Source of the DNA: Mucilaginibacter geliditolerans | GTDB lineage: Bacteria > Bacteroidota > Bacteroidia > Sphingobacteriales > Sphingobacteriaceae | DNA length: 64,000 bases | Assembly: GCF_014200495.1 (NCBI RefSeq) | Contig: NZ_JACHBY010000002.1 | Coordinates: 682,001-746,000, forward strand | Direction of reading: 5' to 3' | In this document: positions 24,671-34,481 of the stretch, piece after piece | Layout of the letters: the number at the start of each line of letters is the position of its first letter | Numbering within the stretch: the stretch's first letter is position 1 | Position numbers and translations under genes: made by a program | Notes under the pieces: model-generated | What the model saw: only the letters and a program-made list of their open reading frames with translations | The model's database searches: none | What the model was told of the DNA's origin: nothing

Positions 24671-27041
24671 ATTCACTCCTTAAACTTTTTATAGGATTTA
24701 TCAATGCTGCTTTAATTGCCTGAAAACTTATAGTTGCCAGGGCAATTATAACCGTTAACCCTCCGGATAAACCAAATACCCACCATTCAATAGAAGTGCG
24801 GTAAGCAAACCCCTGTAGCCACACATGCATACCATACCATGCAATTGGTGAGGCTATAACTAATGCTATAACTACCAGCACAATAAATTCCGACGATAAC
24901 AAGGCAAACAGCGAACTCACACTTGCACCAAGTACCTTTCGTATACCGATTTCTTTAACACGCTGCTCTGCGGTGAATATGGCTAAGCCTAATAAACCCA
25001 GGCATGAAATAAATACCGCAAGGAAAGCAAATATGTTTGAAAGCTTACCCACCACCTGCTCACTTTCATACAGTTCTTGATATTGCTCATCAGAAAAATA
25101 ATAAGTAAAGGGAAATTCCGGGTTTAGTTGTTTGCACAAAGCACCAAGACTGGCTAATGCTTCTTTTGTTTTGCCGGGCTGTGTACGCACTAATATATAA
25201 CCGCCATCCAAACCGGCTCCCCTATCCAATCGAATTATTAGTGGTAATATTTCTTTATGTAATGATTGAAAATGGAAGTCTTTTAGCAGGCCAACAATTT
25301 TGCCTTTTTGCCCCCACATGGTTAATGGCCTGCCTATCGGGTCAGTATACCCTAATTTTTGCCGGGCCACTTCATTTATAATATAACTAGCCGAATCTGA
25401 AGGAAAATCTTTTGAAAAATCACGCCCTGATAAAAGCTTTAATTTCATGGTCTGAATAAAATCATACCCCACACCAACGGTGGAGAATGCTATCGTATTA
25501 TTTGGATCTTTCCTCTCCCAATCAACTCCAATTGTACTATTATCAATTAAAGTTGGATTATTTGACGTTTCAGAAACTGCTTTAATGCCAGGCATATTTA
25601 ATGCACTGTTCCTAAAAACGTCATATTTACCATTTAACTCTCCTTCAATGGGTATGTAAACTAAATTCTCACGGTCGTATCCAAGATTCTTTTGCTGTAT
25701 ATACTTTACTTGTTTTGATACAATTATAGTAGCAATAATTAATATACCCGAAAGCACAAACTGAAATACAACCAAACCCTTACGAAACCAAATGGAACTT
25801 ACACCCAATTTCATTGTACCTTTTAAAACCTTGACAGGATTAAACGACGACAGGAATAAGGCAGGGTAACTGCCTGCAACAAAGCCGGTAATAAGCGTAA
25901 GCCCCCCAAGTTTTAACCAAAATGAATATTGATTAAAGGGTATTATTATTTGCTTTTGTGTAATCGAGTTAAATACCGGCAGCAGCAAACTCATTAATAC
26001 TAATGAAAGTATTACGGATAAAACGGTTAATAAAAGCGACTCACCAATAAACTGCCGTATCAATACAGAACGCACTGCGCCCATCACCTTCCGTACGCCT
26101 ATTTCCCTGGCCCGTTTAACTGATTGGGCCGTTGTTAGGTTCATGAAGTTTATACATGCAATTAACAGTACAAAAACAGCAATTATGCTAAACAGGTTAA
26201 CATATTCTATTCGCCCTCCATCTACTTTGCCATTAGTGAAGTTTGAGTGCAGGTAAACCTGCCTATATGGCTGTAACCCGTTTTCAAAATAATAAGAGCC
26301 TCTTCTTTTTGCATAATTATCTATAAAATGCGTAAGTTGTTTATCAACCTGCGCAGCATCTGCACCCGGTTTTAACATTACATAAGTTAAGGGCCCGGTA
26401 TTAGTAAAGGTTTTTGCCCCGGGATACTTTGCTAAATAAGCATCCCAATTTATAATGTATTCAAACTTTCGCGATGTATTTGCGGGCTGTTCAAACACAG
26501 CCGAAACCATAAAGTCTTTTTCGTTATCAAGCCTGATAGTTTTTCCCATCGCTGTTTCGGGATCTCCAAAAAATCGGCCGGCCATATTTTTCGATATCGC
26601 GATACTTACCGGCGAACTCAGTGCTGTTTGAGGGGTTCCCTGTAATAGTGGGTAACTGAACATTTTAAACAAGTCGGCATCTGCATATGTGCCCTCCATT
26701 TTCAGAAGCTTATTGCCAACCCTAAAAGTATGTATGTCGTTTTCATCCTGCATACTTGTTGCATATTGTATTGCAGGCAGCACCTTTTTTAACTCCCTGG
26801 CCATTAAAGCCGGCGTATCATAATTACCATCAATCTTATGATCATAATACTCACGCTCATAAACTTTATATAAACGTGATCCATTTAAATGATAAGCATC
26901 AACGCTTAATTCACTTTGCACCCATAATAAAATTAACAAGCTGCAGGTTAGGCCAACTGACAGACCAGCCATATTAATAAAGGTATGTGCCTTGTTCCGT
27001 AACAAGTTACGATAAGCTACTTTTAAGTAATTTCTGATCAT
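24669..27041 (-). CDS. Large FtsX/MacB-type ABC transporter permease (orphan)
   Basis: A 790-residue inner-membrane protein with two FtsX-like halves. The N-terminal helix (about 20-42) is followed by a MacB_PCD periplasmic domain, three helices at about 285-435 (with RAREIGVRKVMGA), one helix near 435, a second periplasmic domain, and three C-terminal helices from about 675 (with RVKEIGIRKVLGA). It ends ALINPIKSLRSE, like the array at 49415-64000. Such proteins work with a separate ATPase; none is adjacent. It is bounded on both sides by copies of the double-hairpin element. Confidence 0.93.
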   Translation of the reverse strand: MIRNYLKVAYRNLLRNKAHTFINMAGLSVGLTCSLLILLWVQSELSVDAYHLNGSRLYKVYEREYYDHKIDGNYDTPALMARELKKVLPAIQYATSMQDENDIHTFRVGNKLLKMEGTYADADLFKMFSYPLLQGTPQTALSSPVSIAISKNMAGRFFGDPETAMGKTIRLDNEKDFMVSAVFEQPANTSRKFEYIINWDAYLAKYPGAKTFTNTGPLTYVMLKPGADAAQVDKQLTHFIDNYAKRRGSYYFENGLQPYRQVYLHSNFTNGKVDGGRIEYVNLFSIIAVFVLLIACINFMNLTTAQSVKRAREIGVRKVMGAVRSVLIRQFIGESLLLTVLSVILSLVLMSLLLPVFNSITQKQIIIPFNQYSFWLKLGGLTLITGFVAGSYPALFLSSFNPVKVLKGTMKLGVSSIWFRKGLVVFQFVLSGILIIATIIVSKQVKYIQQKNLGYDRENLVYIPIEGELNGKYDVFRNSALNMPGIKAVSETSNNPTLIDNSTIGVDWERKDPNNTIAFSTVGVGYDFIQTMKLKLLSGRDFSKDFPSDSASYIINEVARQKLGYTDPIGRPLTMWGQKGKIVGLLKDFHFQSLHKEILPLIIRLDRGAGLDGGYILVRTQPGKTKEALASLGALCKQLNPEFPFTYYFSDEQYQELYESEQVVGKLSNIFAFLAVFISCLGLLGLAIFTAEQRVKEIGIRKVLGASVSSLFALLSSEFIVLVVIALVIASPIAWYGMHVWLQGFAYRTSIEWWVFGLSGGLTVIIALATISFQAIKAALINPIKSLRSE

Positions 27042-27202
27042 GGGCCTGGGTTTTAGATATAACCGAATACGATAAACCTATCCAACCAAATGCCAATCAT
27101 ATAACAAATTAATTATCAGTAGTTTAAATAGAATAAAACAAACATAATTGTCCGGTATCGATACACCGGGTGTTCGCTTATAAATCAACCAAAAACATTC
27201 AA

Positions 27203-27260
27203 ACTGGCTTAAGTCTGCGACTGAAGCCTACAGATGGTGAAAGGTTTGCAAATTCATATT
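27203..27260. repeat. Decayed copy of the double-hairpin element
   Basis: This copy matches the element at 24612-24671 through ACTGGCTTAAGTCTGCGACT and the following AAGCCTACAGATG, then diverges. The first hairpin has one arm mismatch and the second is broken. Confidence 0.8.
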
Positions 27261-27287
27261 GCTCTCCCTTCAGGGGGCTGGGAGCTT

Positions 27288-27977
27288 CTACTCCAAGTAA
27301 TAATGCCGTATCCTGTTCAAGCCTTCATCCAGCTCATAAACCAGGGGTACGCCGGTTGGCAGGTCAAGCTGTGTAACCTCTTCGTCGCTCAGGTGATCAA
27401 TGTATTTTATCAGCGCCCGCAGGCTATTGCCATGCCCGCATACGATCACTTTTTGATTTTTGCGGATAGAGTCAACAATACTTTCATTCCAGAAAGGCAA
27501 CACCCTATCCATGGTAACACTCAGGTTTTCAGTTAGCGGCAGTTCGCGTTCGGTTAGGTTTTTATAGCGGATATCATGACCTGGGTATCGGGGATCTTCC
27601 TTTGTAATCGTAGGCGGAAATTCATTAGGGTCCCTCCGCCATTTTTGCACCTGCTCTGCACCGTATTGAGCTATGGTTTCGTCCTTATTCAAACCCTGCA
27701 AAGCACCATAGAAGCGTTCATTTAAGCGCCATGATTTTTGAACCGGGATCCACAGGTGGTCCAATTCCTCCAACAAAATATGCAATGTTTTTATGGATCG
27801 CTTCAATAGCGATGTAAAGCCTTCATCAAAATTATAGCCATGCTTTAGTAATAGCTGCCCTGCCCTTTTAGCCTGTTCTACGCCTTCAGGCGATAGGTCA
27901 ACATCCGTCCACCCGGTGAAGCGGTTTTCCTGGTTCCACACACTTTCGCCGTGGCGTATTAATACGAGTTTTTGCAT
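27288..27977 (-). CDS. gpmA: 2,3-bisphosphoglycerate-dependent phosphoglycerate mutase
   Basis: A 229-residue glycolytic enzyme interconverting 3- and 2-phosphoglycerate. The phospho-histidine is His9 in [32 protein letters not shown] and the second active-site His in [11 protein letters not shown] are present. Length matches the cofactor-dependent family. The stop codon lies close to the decayed repeat at 27203-27260. It is divergent from the acetate transporter gene, with about 107 bases between. Confidence 0.96.
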   Translation of the reverse strand: MQKLVLIRHGESVWNQENRFTGWTDVDLSPEGVEQAKRAGQLLLKHGYNFDEGFTSLLKRSIKTLHILLEELDHLWIPVQKSWRLNERFYGALQGLNKDETIAQYGAEQVQKWRRDPNEFPPTITKEDPRYPGHDIRYKNLTERELPLTENLSVTMDRVLPFWNESIVDSIRKNQKVIVCGHGNSLRALIKYIDHLSDEEVTQLDLPTGVPLVYELDEGLNRIRHYYLE

Positions 27978-28084
27978 AGCTATTGTTTAACGCTAATTTA
28001 GGATATCGGTTTGTAAAAAAATTTGCTAAATAGATTTAAAGCCATAAATTGCAGGTATAAACCCAATTAAAACCTCTTAACATC

Positions 28085-28681
28085 ATGATTCCAACTGTAC
28101 AGGCTCCTGTTACCGTAAAGGATAACATTGCCAATCCTGCGCCCCTCGGCCTTTGCGCCTTTGGCATGACCACCGTATTATTAAACTTTAAAAACGCCGG
28201 CTTTATTGAGATCAATTCCATGATACTGGCTATGGGCATTTTTTATGGCGGCCTGGCACAAGTTATAGCCGGCATAATCGAGGCTAAAAAGAACAATACC
28301 TTTGGCTTAACTGCCTTTACTTCCTACGGCTTTTTTTGGTTATCACTGGTAGGCTTAATTGTTATACCATCACTTGGGTGGATACCTAAACCATCGGAAG
28401 CTGGCATGAGCGCTTACCTGGGTATGTGGGGCTTGTTTACCTTCCTGATGTTTTTTGGCACTTTAAAATTAAACCGTGCTTTGCAGTTTGTTTTTGGCTC
28501 GCTAACTATTTTATTTATTCTGTTGGCTATAAGCGACGGAACAGGTAATAAAGGATTGGGCCAGATTGCAGGTTACGAAGGTATCATTTGTGGTGCATCG
28601 GCTATTTATACCGGCATAGCTAATTTACTAAATGAAGTTTATGGAAAAACTGTATTGCCGATAGGCCCTGTACAATCATAA
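28085..28681 (+). CDS. Acetate/succinate transporter, GPR1/FUN34/YaaH family
   Basis: A 198-residue membrane protein with six predicted helices. The family signature NPAPLGL is at residues 17-23. It should carry acetate or a related short acid across the inner membrane with protons. Length and the strongly hydrophobic C-terminal half are typical. It is followed after 17 bases by the SRPBCC protein gene in the same direction. Confidence 0.92.
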   Translation: MIPTVQAPVTVKDNIANPAPLGLCAFGMTTVLLNFKNAGFIEINSMILAMGIFYGGLAQVIAGIIEAKKNNTFGLTAFTSYGFFWLSLVGLIVIPSLGWIPKPSEAGMSAYLGMWGLFTFLMFFGTLKLNRALQFVFGSLTILFILLAISDGTGNKGLGQIAGYEGIICGASAIYTGIANLLNEVYGKTVLPIGPVQS

Positions 28682-28698
28682 ATTATTAGCTTTGCAGC

Positions 28699-29079
28699 TT
28701 GAAAGATTTTAAAAAATATTATGTTCTCCCGGCGGCTCCGGAGGAAATTTATACTGCGCTAACCAACCCGCTAACCATTGAACTATGGACCGGTGAGCCA
28801 GCGGAAATGACAACTGAACCCGGATCAGAATTCTCCATGTGGGATGGCAGCATTATAGGTAAGAACATTGAGTTTGAAGAGAATAAAAAAATAGTACAGC
28901 AATGGTATTTTGATGGGCAGGAAGCAGAATCCATCGTTACCATAAAATTGCACCCGGATAAGAACGGCACATCTGCCGAACTAAGGCATACCAACATCCC
29001 TGACAGCGATTATGAAGATATGGTTGATGGCTGGAACGATGCTTATTTTGGCTCGCTGTTTGAGTTTTTCAGTTTGTAA
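28699..29079 (+). CDS. SRPBCC/AHSA1-like protein, TTG start
   Basis: A 126-residue START-like protein of the AHSA1 group (KKYYVLPAAPEEIYTALTNP at the start, ELRHTNIPDSDYEDMVDGW near the end). Such small proteins bind hydrophobic ligands or act like Hsp90 co-chaperone domains; the real role is not known. The only sensible start is TTG at 28699. A TAnnTTTG box (TAGCTTTG, 28687-28694) ends just 4 bases before it, so the message may be leaderless, or the gene may simply be read from the upstream transporter transcript. Confidence 0.85.
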   Translation: MKDFKKYYVLPAAPEEIYTALTNPLTIELWTGEPAEMTTEPGSEFSMWDGSIIGKNIEFEENKKIVQQWYFDGQEAESIVTIKLHPDKNGTSAELRHTNIPDSDYEDMVDGWNDAYFGSLFEFFSL

Positions 29080-29094
29080 TTAGGAAACTATAAA

Positions 29095-29130
29095 AATAAA
29101 AAGGCCGCTCAATTGAGCGGCCTTTTTATT
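29095..29130. terminator. Bidirectional terminator between SRPBCC and OmpA genes
   Basis: A 16-base perfect stem AATAAAAAGGCCGCTC with a 4-base AATT loop has A and T runs on both sides. It serves the converging genes ending at 29079 and 29150. Confidence 0.92.
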
Positions 29131-29149
29131 TTTATAACATCGTCAGCTA

Positions 29150-30493
29150 TTAATATAAGCTGAACTCAACGCGGCGGTTTATTTGACGGCCTGAGTCAGT
29201 TGCATTAGTAGCTATCGGGTTTGCTTTACCATAACCTTCAGCCTGTATTTTTGAAGAGTCGACACCTTGTTGTGCAAGATATGTTTTAACTGCTTCGGCA
29301 CGGGCCTTTGATAATTTTAAGTTAGCAGCTACTGAACCTACGTTATCAGTATAACCGGCTAATTTTAAACTAAAACCTTTGGCAACCATTAATTGAGCTA
29401 ATTTGTTTAAGCTTTCATCTGAATGATCGCGGATGGTAGCTTTACCAAAATCAAACTCAAGGTTTCTAACTGCTTCGTTTACCACTTCTTTATCTTCCTT
29501 GGTTACGTATACTTTAACCTCAGGTTTTTTAAGCGGACAGCCTGAACCGTCAACAGGTGTACCTGCTGGTGTGTTAGGGCATTTGTCATATACATCAGGC
29601 ACACCGTCACCATCAGAATCGACTGTTAACTTAGCTAAGTTAGCATTGGTAGTATTCAGGTCGCTTCTTAACTGTTGGTTGGCAGCTTGCTGTTGGTTTA
29701 CTTGTATTTGTAATCTTTGTTCATCCATTAAATATTCTGTACGCATTGATGCTACCGGGTTATGTGTAGCTAATTGTGGCTTTTTGCTGCTTCCAAGGGC
29801 AAACTCCAAACCGATGTGTCCGTAACCGAACCTGTCGTTTGTTGATCCTTGTACACTGCCATCAAAGTCATCAGCATTAACAAAATTAACCTGGTAACCT
29901 AAATCGATATTTACACCGTTTGCCACGTTAAATTTCAAACCAGCACCTACCGGGATAAAGAAATCGTGTTGTTTACCTTCATTATTCGGGCCACTTGCAG
30001 TTGTTAAGGTTGGTGTATAAGCAATGTAACCACCACCCACTGTTAAGTAAGGTTGTATTGAACCCTGCTCATGTCTCCAGCTAATGTTAGCTAAAGTAAA
30101 GTTAGCGGCTAAATCAACTGAGTAGTTTATTTTGGTATTGAAGCTGGTATACGTTCCATTCGCCTGATCGGCTGGTGTAACCGCACCTGCAACTTTACCT
30201 GCAAGGAAATCGGCCTGTAAACCGAATGACGGCAAGATCTGATCTTTAATGTAACCACCGTACCCTATTTGATTATGCGGCGACTGAAAGTCTTGTTTCT
30301 TAACTCCGAAAATTGTGTATGGGGTTAGTACACCGCCATTAACACCTATTGACCACGTGCGGAACGCACTGCCATCAGAAAATGGCTTTACATAATTTTT
30401 TGACGCTATAGTGTCAGGTGTTTGAGCGAAAAGTTTGCTGCCTACCATCATTCCTGTAAGGAGTAACGAGGCTTTTTTTAAATTTGATTTCAT
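29150..30493 (-). CDS. OmpA family outer-membrane protein with TSP3 repeat
   Basis: A 447-residue protein. Residues 1-23 are a signal peptide ending LFA-Q. Residues about 40-235 form an outer-membrane beta-barrel (alternating aromatic strands, GYGGYIKDQILPSFG). A coiled-coil stretch rich in Gln/Asn follows (about 258-290), then a calcium-binding thrombospondin type 3 repeat (DSDGDGVPDVYDKCPNTPAG). The C-terminal OmpA domain (about 335-447) holds the peptidoglycan-binding pattern LKLSKARAEAVKTYL and NRRVEF. It anchors the outer membrane to the cell wall. Transcribed from an AT-rich 390-base region. Confidence 0.95.
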   Translation of the reverse strand: MKSNLKKASLLLTGMMVGSKLFAQTPDTIASKNYVKPFSDGSAFRTWSIGVNGGVLTPYTIFGVKKQDFQSPHNQIGYGGYIKDQILPSFGLQADFLAGKVAGAVTPADQANGTYTSFNTKINYSVDLAANFTLANISWRHEQGSIQPYLTVGGGYIAYTPTLTTASGPNNEGKQHDFFIPVGAGLKFNVANGVNIDLGYQVNFVNADDFDGSVQGSTNDRFGYGHIGLEFALGSSKKPQLATHNPVASMRTEYLMDEQRLQIQVNQQQAANQQLRSDLNTTNANLAKLTVDSDGDGVPDVYDKCPNTPAGTPVDGSGCPLKKPEVKVYVTKEDKEVVNEAVRNLEFDFGKATIRDHSDESLNKLAQLMVAKGFSLKLAGYTDNVGSVAANLKLSKARAEAVKTYLAQQGVDSSKIQAEGYGKANPIATNATDSGRQINRRVEFSLY

Positions 30494-30886
30494 AATAATG
30501 TATTTAAGTGAGTTTTTGCCCTGGTAATTTTATTAGGACATAACTTCTCCCTCAAAGGCAACATTAGTGCCACCAAATACTTTTAGCCATGGTTTACAAT
30601 GTTAAATTATTGTTGATTTTTACGGATAAAACCCTGATAGGCAACAAGTATCGCTAATTGTAAAAGCGCCCTTAAATATATATTTAGGTGAAAAAATATG
30701 GAGTGTTTGGTATATGTAAATATGGGTCTAAAAACATACACTTTTGTACCTTAATTGCTAATTTCATCAAAATTTCATGTTAAAATTATGATTTTGGCAA
30801 TATTGCACAACAAATACATAATAGAGCTTAATGCCCTATTATGTATTTGTAAATCAACAATAAAAAATAAGCTGTATTATTTGAAA
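30494..30886. other. AT-rich gap upstream of the OmpA gene
   Basis: No gene is supported; a 62-codon open frame at 30755-30943 runs into the OsmC gene and has no protein-like pattern. The gap holds a 15-bp hairpin (30810-30850) and must contain the OmpA promoter, though no perfect TAnnTTTG was seen on the minus strand. Confidence 0.5.
30810..30850. promoter_or_regulatory. 15-bp perfect hairpin between OsmC and OmpA genes
   Basis: Arms 30810-30824 and 30836-30850 pair perfectly around an 11-base loop. The AT-rich stem has no following T run on the minus strand, so it is not a standard terminator; an operator or mRNA structure is possible. Confidence 0.6.
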
Positions 30887-31315
30887 TTATGCAGTAGCAT
30901 GCACAAACACCTTGTATTTAATTTCAGCACCTGCTTTTTCTAATGTAGCAGCAACTGAGCAGTATTTATCTACCGATAGTTCAACAGCTTTCTGAGCTTT
31001 ATCAGGGTCGATATTGCCATAAAGATGGAATTCAATATCAATATTACTCCACAAGGATGGTTCCTTGCCCGCTTCGCGATCACCGTTGATGATCATTTTA
31101 TAATCCTTTACCTCCTGGCGCTGTTTTTTTAATATACCGATCACATCAATAGCGGAGCAGCCACCCAGTCCCATTAACAGCATTTGCATTGGTCGTACGC
31201 CAAAATCAAGGCCTCCGCTTTGGGGGTTACTATCCATTTTAACCGAATGTCCATTTTCATCTGTAGCTACAAAGCCGTAATCGCCATTAACGCGTGCAAG
31301 TTCTATTTTAGGCAT
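30887..31315 (-). CDS. OsmC/Ohr-family peroxidase-like protein
   Basis: A 142-residue protein of the OsmC fold. The two redox cysteines are present: Cys53 in GLGGCSAIDVIGIL and Cys119 in VDKYCSVAATLE, so thiol-dependent peroxidase activity is expected (family knowledge). Cytosolic, no signal peptide. It is the YhfA/OsmC-like rather than the Ohr group by the GGCSAIDV pattern. Transcribed alone. Confidence 0.92.
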   Translation of the reverse strand: MPKIELARVNGDYGFVATDENGHSVKMDSNPQSGGLDFGVRPMQMLLMGLGGCSAIDVIGILKKQRQEVKDYKMIINGDREAGKEPSLWSNIDIEFHLYGNIDPDKAQKAVELSVDKYCSVAATLEKAGAEIKYKVFVHATA

Positions 31316-31420
31316 AACAAATATTAATAATAAGCTAAGTTAGCTATTTGTATGATCATAACATGGCCTTTTAGGCTTGCTCCTATACTTTTTTGGGTAA
31401 AGATGATATTATCCTGAAAA

Positions 31421-31828
31421 TCACCTGTCCTTAACCGGTATAACCAATTTTAAACCCGACCATACCTCATCCACAGCGCAAACCTTAATATCAACAAGAC
31501 CTACTTCTAAGGCATAATTCCTGATGATGTCCTCCGTAATATCTGTAATAATTTTTGATGCTTTCTTGGGCCATGATACCCATATCATGCCGTTGGGTTT
31601 AAGCTGCTGCTTTAATAAGGGCAGATTAGCCAGGTATTCGTGTTTTAGCTGGGTGAAGAAATGGATAAAGTCTCGTTTAAAGTTCTTGTCGTCATCAGCA
31701 AATGTGAGGTCGGCGGGCAGATCAGTAAACAGCTCAAAGTAATAATCGGGCGCATTAACCAGGCTGATATTAAAGCCGGGTTTTATACCCAATTTTTTTG
31801 CCAGTGGTGTACTTGAGTAGCCTGCCAT
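31421..31828 (-). CDS. DUF3052-like small protein
   Basis: A 135-residue cytosolic protein that starts MAGYSSTPLAKKLGIKPG and contains NGMIWVSWPKKASKI and DEVWSGLKLVIP, the pattern of DUF3052. ATG 31828 was chosen; an upstream in-frame start adds six unlikely residues. Function is unknown. A dispersed repeat lies just upstream of it (31866-31965). Confidence 0.8.
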   Translation of the reverse strand: MAGYSSTPLAKKLGIKPGFNISLVNAPDYYFELFTDLPADLTFADDDKNFKRDFIHFFTQLKHEYLANLPLLKQQLKPNGMIWVSWPKKASKIITDITEDIIRNYALEVGLVDIKVCAVDEVWSGLKLVIPVKDR

Positions 31829-31865
31829 AATGTTGGTATTTATCACTAAGATAACTAAAAGTAGC

Positions 31866-31965
31866 CGTCATCCCGAACTTGTTTCGGGATCTCACATGAT
31901 GAGAGGCATGCATGGTGTACATCTTGCTGATGGGGTGCTGAAACAAGTTCAGCATGACATTCTAT
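31866..31965. repeat. Dispersed inverted repeat, GTCATCCCGAAC type
   Basis: It begins GTCATCCCGAACTTGTTTCG (which folds back on itself) and ends AAACAAGTTCAGCATGAC, so the outer parts pair loosely as GTCAT...ATGAC. It is a second intergenic repeat family, distinct from the GTCATTGCGAGG one. Confidence 0.75.
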
Positions 31966-32050
31966 AAAAACAGGAAAGGCCTTTAAACTTACATTTAAAG
32001 ACCTTTCAATATTGTATTAAATCAATAATTCATTAATTCAGAAACTAAAC

Positions 32051-34246
32051 TTAGTTCCCCAGTTCCGACATAAACTTTATGCGCATCAGCTGAACTTCTT
32101 CGCGGGTGTAATCATCGTTGCCCAGTTCAACCAAAGCATCATCAATGGAATCGATCTCGGCGGCGCGGAAGTAATCAAATACCTCTTCCTGCTTATCCTC
32201 ATCAATCACCTCATCAATGTAATAATTAAGGTTAAGCTTAGTACCTGAATTAACTATGGTTTCAATCTCTTTTAATATCTCTTCGTAGCTCAAACCTTTT
32301 GAAGCTGCAATGTCTTCCAGATTTAAGTGCCTGTCAATATTCTGAATAATGTAAACCTTAAGCGCAGATTTGTTGGCTGCACTCTTGATCACCATATCAA
32401 TAGGGCGATCAATGTCATTATCCTCAACGTATTTCTTAATCAGGTCAACAAAAGGAGCACCGAATTTCAGTGCCTTGCCTGCCCCAACACCCGAAATCTG
32501 TTTTAGCTCTTCGGTATTGATAGGGTAGTGCGTACACATCTCCTCTAATGATGGATCCTGGAAGATAACGAACGGAGGTAATCCTTTTTGCTTAGCCAGT
32601 TTTTTACGCAGGTCTTTAAGCATTTGCAACAGCTCAGTATCTAAAGCACCACCACCTTGTTTTGGCCCGTCTTCTGAGTCATCATCGTCCGCGGCCTCAA
32701 TAGGTGTGTTCAATATAAAACGGATGCTGTAAGGGTTATCTAAGAACGCGTGGCCTGTTCGTGTCAAACGCAATAAACCGTACTGATCAATATCTTTCGA
32801 AAGGAAATTATTCAGCAACGCCTGCCTTAACAACGAGTTCCATAGGTTTTCGCCATCAGCTTTACCTGATCCGAATGCATCGATCAAGTGATGACCGTAG
32901 TTGTGTACCTGCGGGTTATCCTGGCCCATCAATACGCTGATGATATGATGATCGTCGAACTTCTCACCTATCTGTTTGATCAGGCTCAGTGCCCTGTGTA
33001 GTTGCTCTTCGCCATCAAAGTGTTCTTTGTGGGTGCTGCAATTATCGCACATGCAGTTACAGCCGGCCTCATTAAAGTTCTCACCAAAATAATGCAGCAA
33101 TTGCTTGCGGCGGCATACTGATGATTCGGCGTAATCAATAACTTCTTTTAATATCTGGGTACCAATTTCGCGTTCCGAAACCGGTTTATCTTTCATGAAT
33201 TTTTGCAGCTTGTCAATATCCTTCTGCGAATAGAAAGCTACGCAAACCCCTTCCCCGCCGTCACGCCCGGCACGGCCGGTTTCCTGGTAATAACCTTCCA
33301 TGCTTTTAGGCACATCGTGGTGTATCACGTAACGCACATCGGGTTTGTCGATCCCCATACCAAAGGCTATAGTGGCCACAATTACATCCACATCCTCCAT
33401 CAGGAATTTATCCTGTGTATCAGCCCTTACTTTAGGATCCAGGCCTGCATGATACGGCAATGCTTTAACGCCATTAAGGCTCAGCACTTCCGCTACTTCC
33501 TCAACCTTTTTGCGGCTAAGGCAGTAGATAATACCCGATTTTCCCTGATTTTGCTTAACAAACTTTACTATCTCCTTAATTACGTTACGCTTTGCACGTA
33601 CCTCGTAAAACAGGTTTGCACGGTTAAATGATGATTTGTAAATGGTAGCATTATTCATTTGCAGGTTCTTTTGAATATCCTGCTGAACTTTTGGAGTAGC
33701 TGTTGCCGTTAAAGCGATGATAGGTATATTATCACCAATATTGCTGATAACCTGCCTTATTTTACGGTATTCCGGGCGAAAATCATGCCCCCACTCTGAT
33801 ATACAATGCGCCTCATCAACAGCCACGAATGATACATGGTTTAGGCGTAAAAAATCAATATTTTCCTGTTTGGTTAACGACTCCGGTGCAACGTATAATA
33901 GTTTGGTTACACCACTTAAAACATCCTCTTTAACCCTGGCAATATCAGCCTTAGTTAATGACGAATTTAAAAAATGCGCTATGCTGTCTGATCCGCCAAA
34001 TGCTCTCAGCTGATCAACCTGGTTTTTCATCAATGCAATTAATGGCGAGATCACAATCGCTGTTCCATCGCTCATTAACGCAGGCAGTTGATAACACATG
34101 GATTTGCCGCCACCGGTAGGCATTATCACAAAAGTATCGTTCCCCGCCAAAATATTAGTTATAATCGCTTCCTGTTCCCCTTTAAAGTTATCAAACCCAA
34201 AAAAGTTCTGGAGATTATCAAAAAGCGACTTCTTGGTCTCTATCAT
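32051..34246 (-). CDS. recQ: ATP-dependent DNA helicase RecQ
   Basis: A 731-residue superfamily 2 helicase. Walker A is PTGGGKS at about residues 43-49 (Lys48), the DEAH box is at 144-147 (AVDEAHCISEWGHDFRPEY), and the motif VI region is QETGRAGRDG. The zinc-binding cysteines lie at about residues 379-405 (SVCRRKQ...CNCMCDNC), followed by a winged-helix RQC domain. The HRDC domain starts at about 540, and an extra acidic C-terminal helical region reaches 731, typical of the longer Bacteroidota RecQ. It unwinds recombination and repair intermediates. It is divergent from manC. Confidence 0.96.
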   Translation of the reverse strand: MIETKKSLFDNLQNFFGFDNFKGEQEAIITNILAGNDTFVIMPTGGGKSMCYQLPALMSDGTAIVISPLIALMKNQVDQLRAFGGSDSIAHFLNSSLTKADIARVKEDVLSGVTKLLYVAPESLTKQENIDFLRLNHVSFVAVDEAHCISEWGHDFRPEYRKIRQVISNIGDNIPIIALTATATPKVQQDIQKNLQMNNATIYKSSFNRANLFYEVRAKRNVIKEIVKFVKQNQGKSGIIYCLSRKKVEEVAEVLSLNGVKALPYHAGLDPKVRADTQDKFLMEDVDVIVATIAFGMGIDKPDVRYVIHHDVPKSMEGYYQETGRAGRDGGEGVCVAFYSQKDIDKLQKFMKDKPVSEREIGTQILKEVIDYAESSVCRRKQLLHYFGENFNEAGCNCMCDNCSTHKEHFDGEEQLHRALSLIKQIGEKFDDHHIISVLMGQDNPQVHNYGHHLIDAFGSGKADGENLWNSLLRQALLNNFLSKDIDQYGLLRLTRTGHAFLDNPYSIRFILNTPIEAADDDDSEDGPKQGGGALDTELLQMLKDLRKKLAKQKGLPPFVIFQDPSLEEMCTHYPINTEELKQISGVGAGKALKFGAPFVDLIKKYVEDNDIDRPIDMVIKSAANKSALKVYIIQNIDRHLNLEDIAASKGLSYEEILKEIETIVNSGTKLNLNYYIDEVIDEDKQEEVFDYFRAAEIDSIDDALVELGNDDYTREEVQLMRIKFMSELGN

Positions 34247-34481
34247 CTACTTATCAATTTCTTAGAATAAAATTAAAAATAACATTTTTTTATGAATTAA
34301 CGATTAGTTTACTTGAAAATTTTATACAAAAATGATAAAACTAAAAAAACATTTTAAGCAATTATTTATTTTAAAGAATGGCGGATTCAAGTTTTAGTCC
34401 ATTTAATTTTATTTAGTATTTATTTCACAGAATAATGTTCAAATTTGCCACCGCTTTAGCAATTAAAATTCTCTACTACAC

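Noticed and set aside
30755..30943. 62-codon frame in the OmpA upstream gap
   Set aside because: AT-rich, contains the hairpin and overlaps the OsmC gene end on the other strand.
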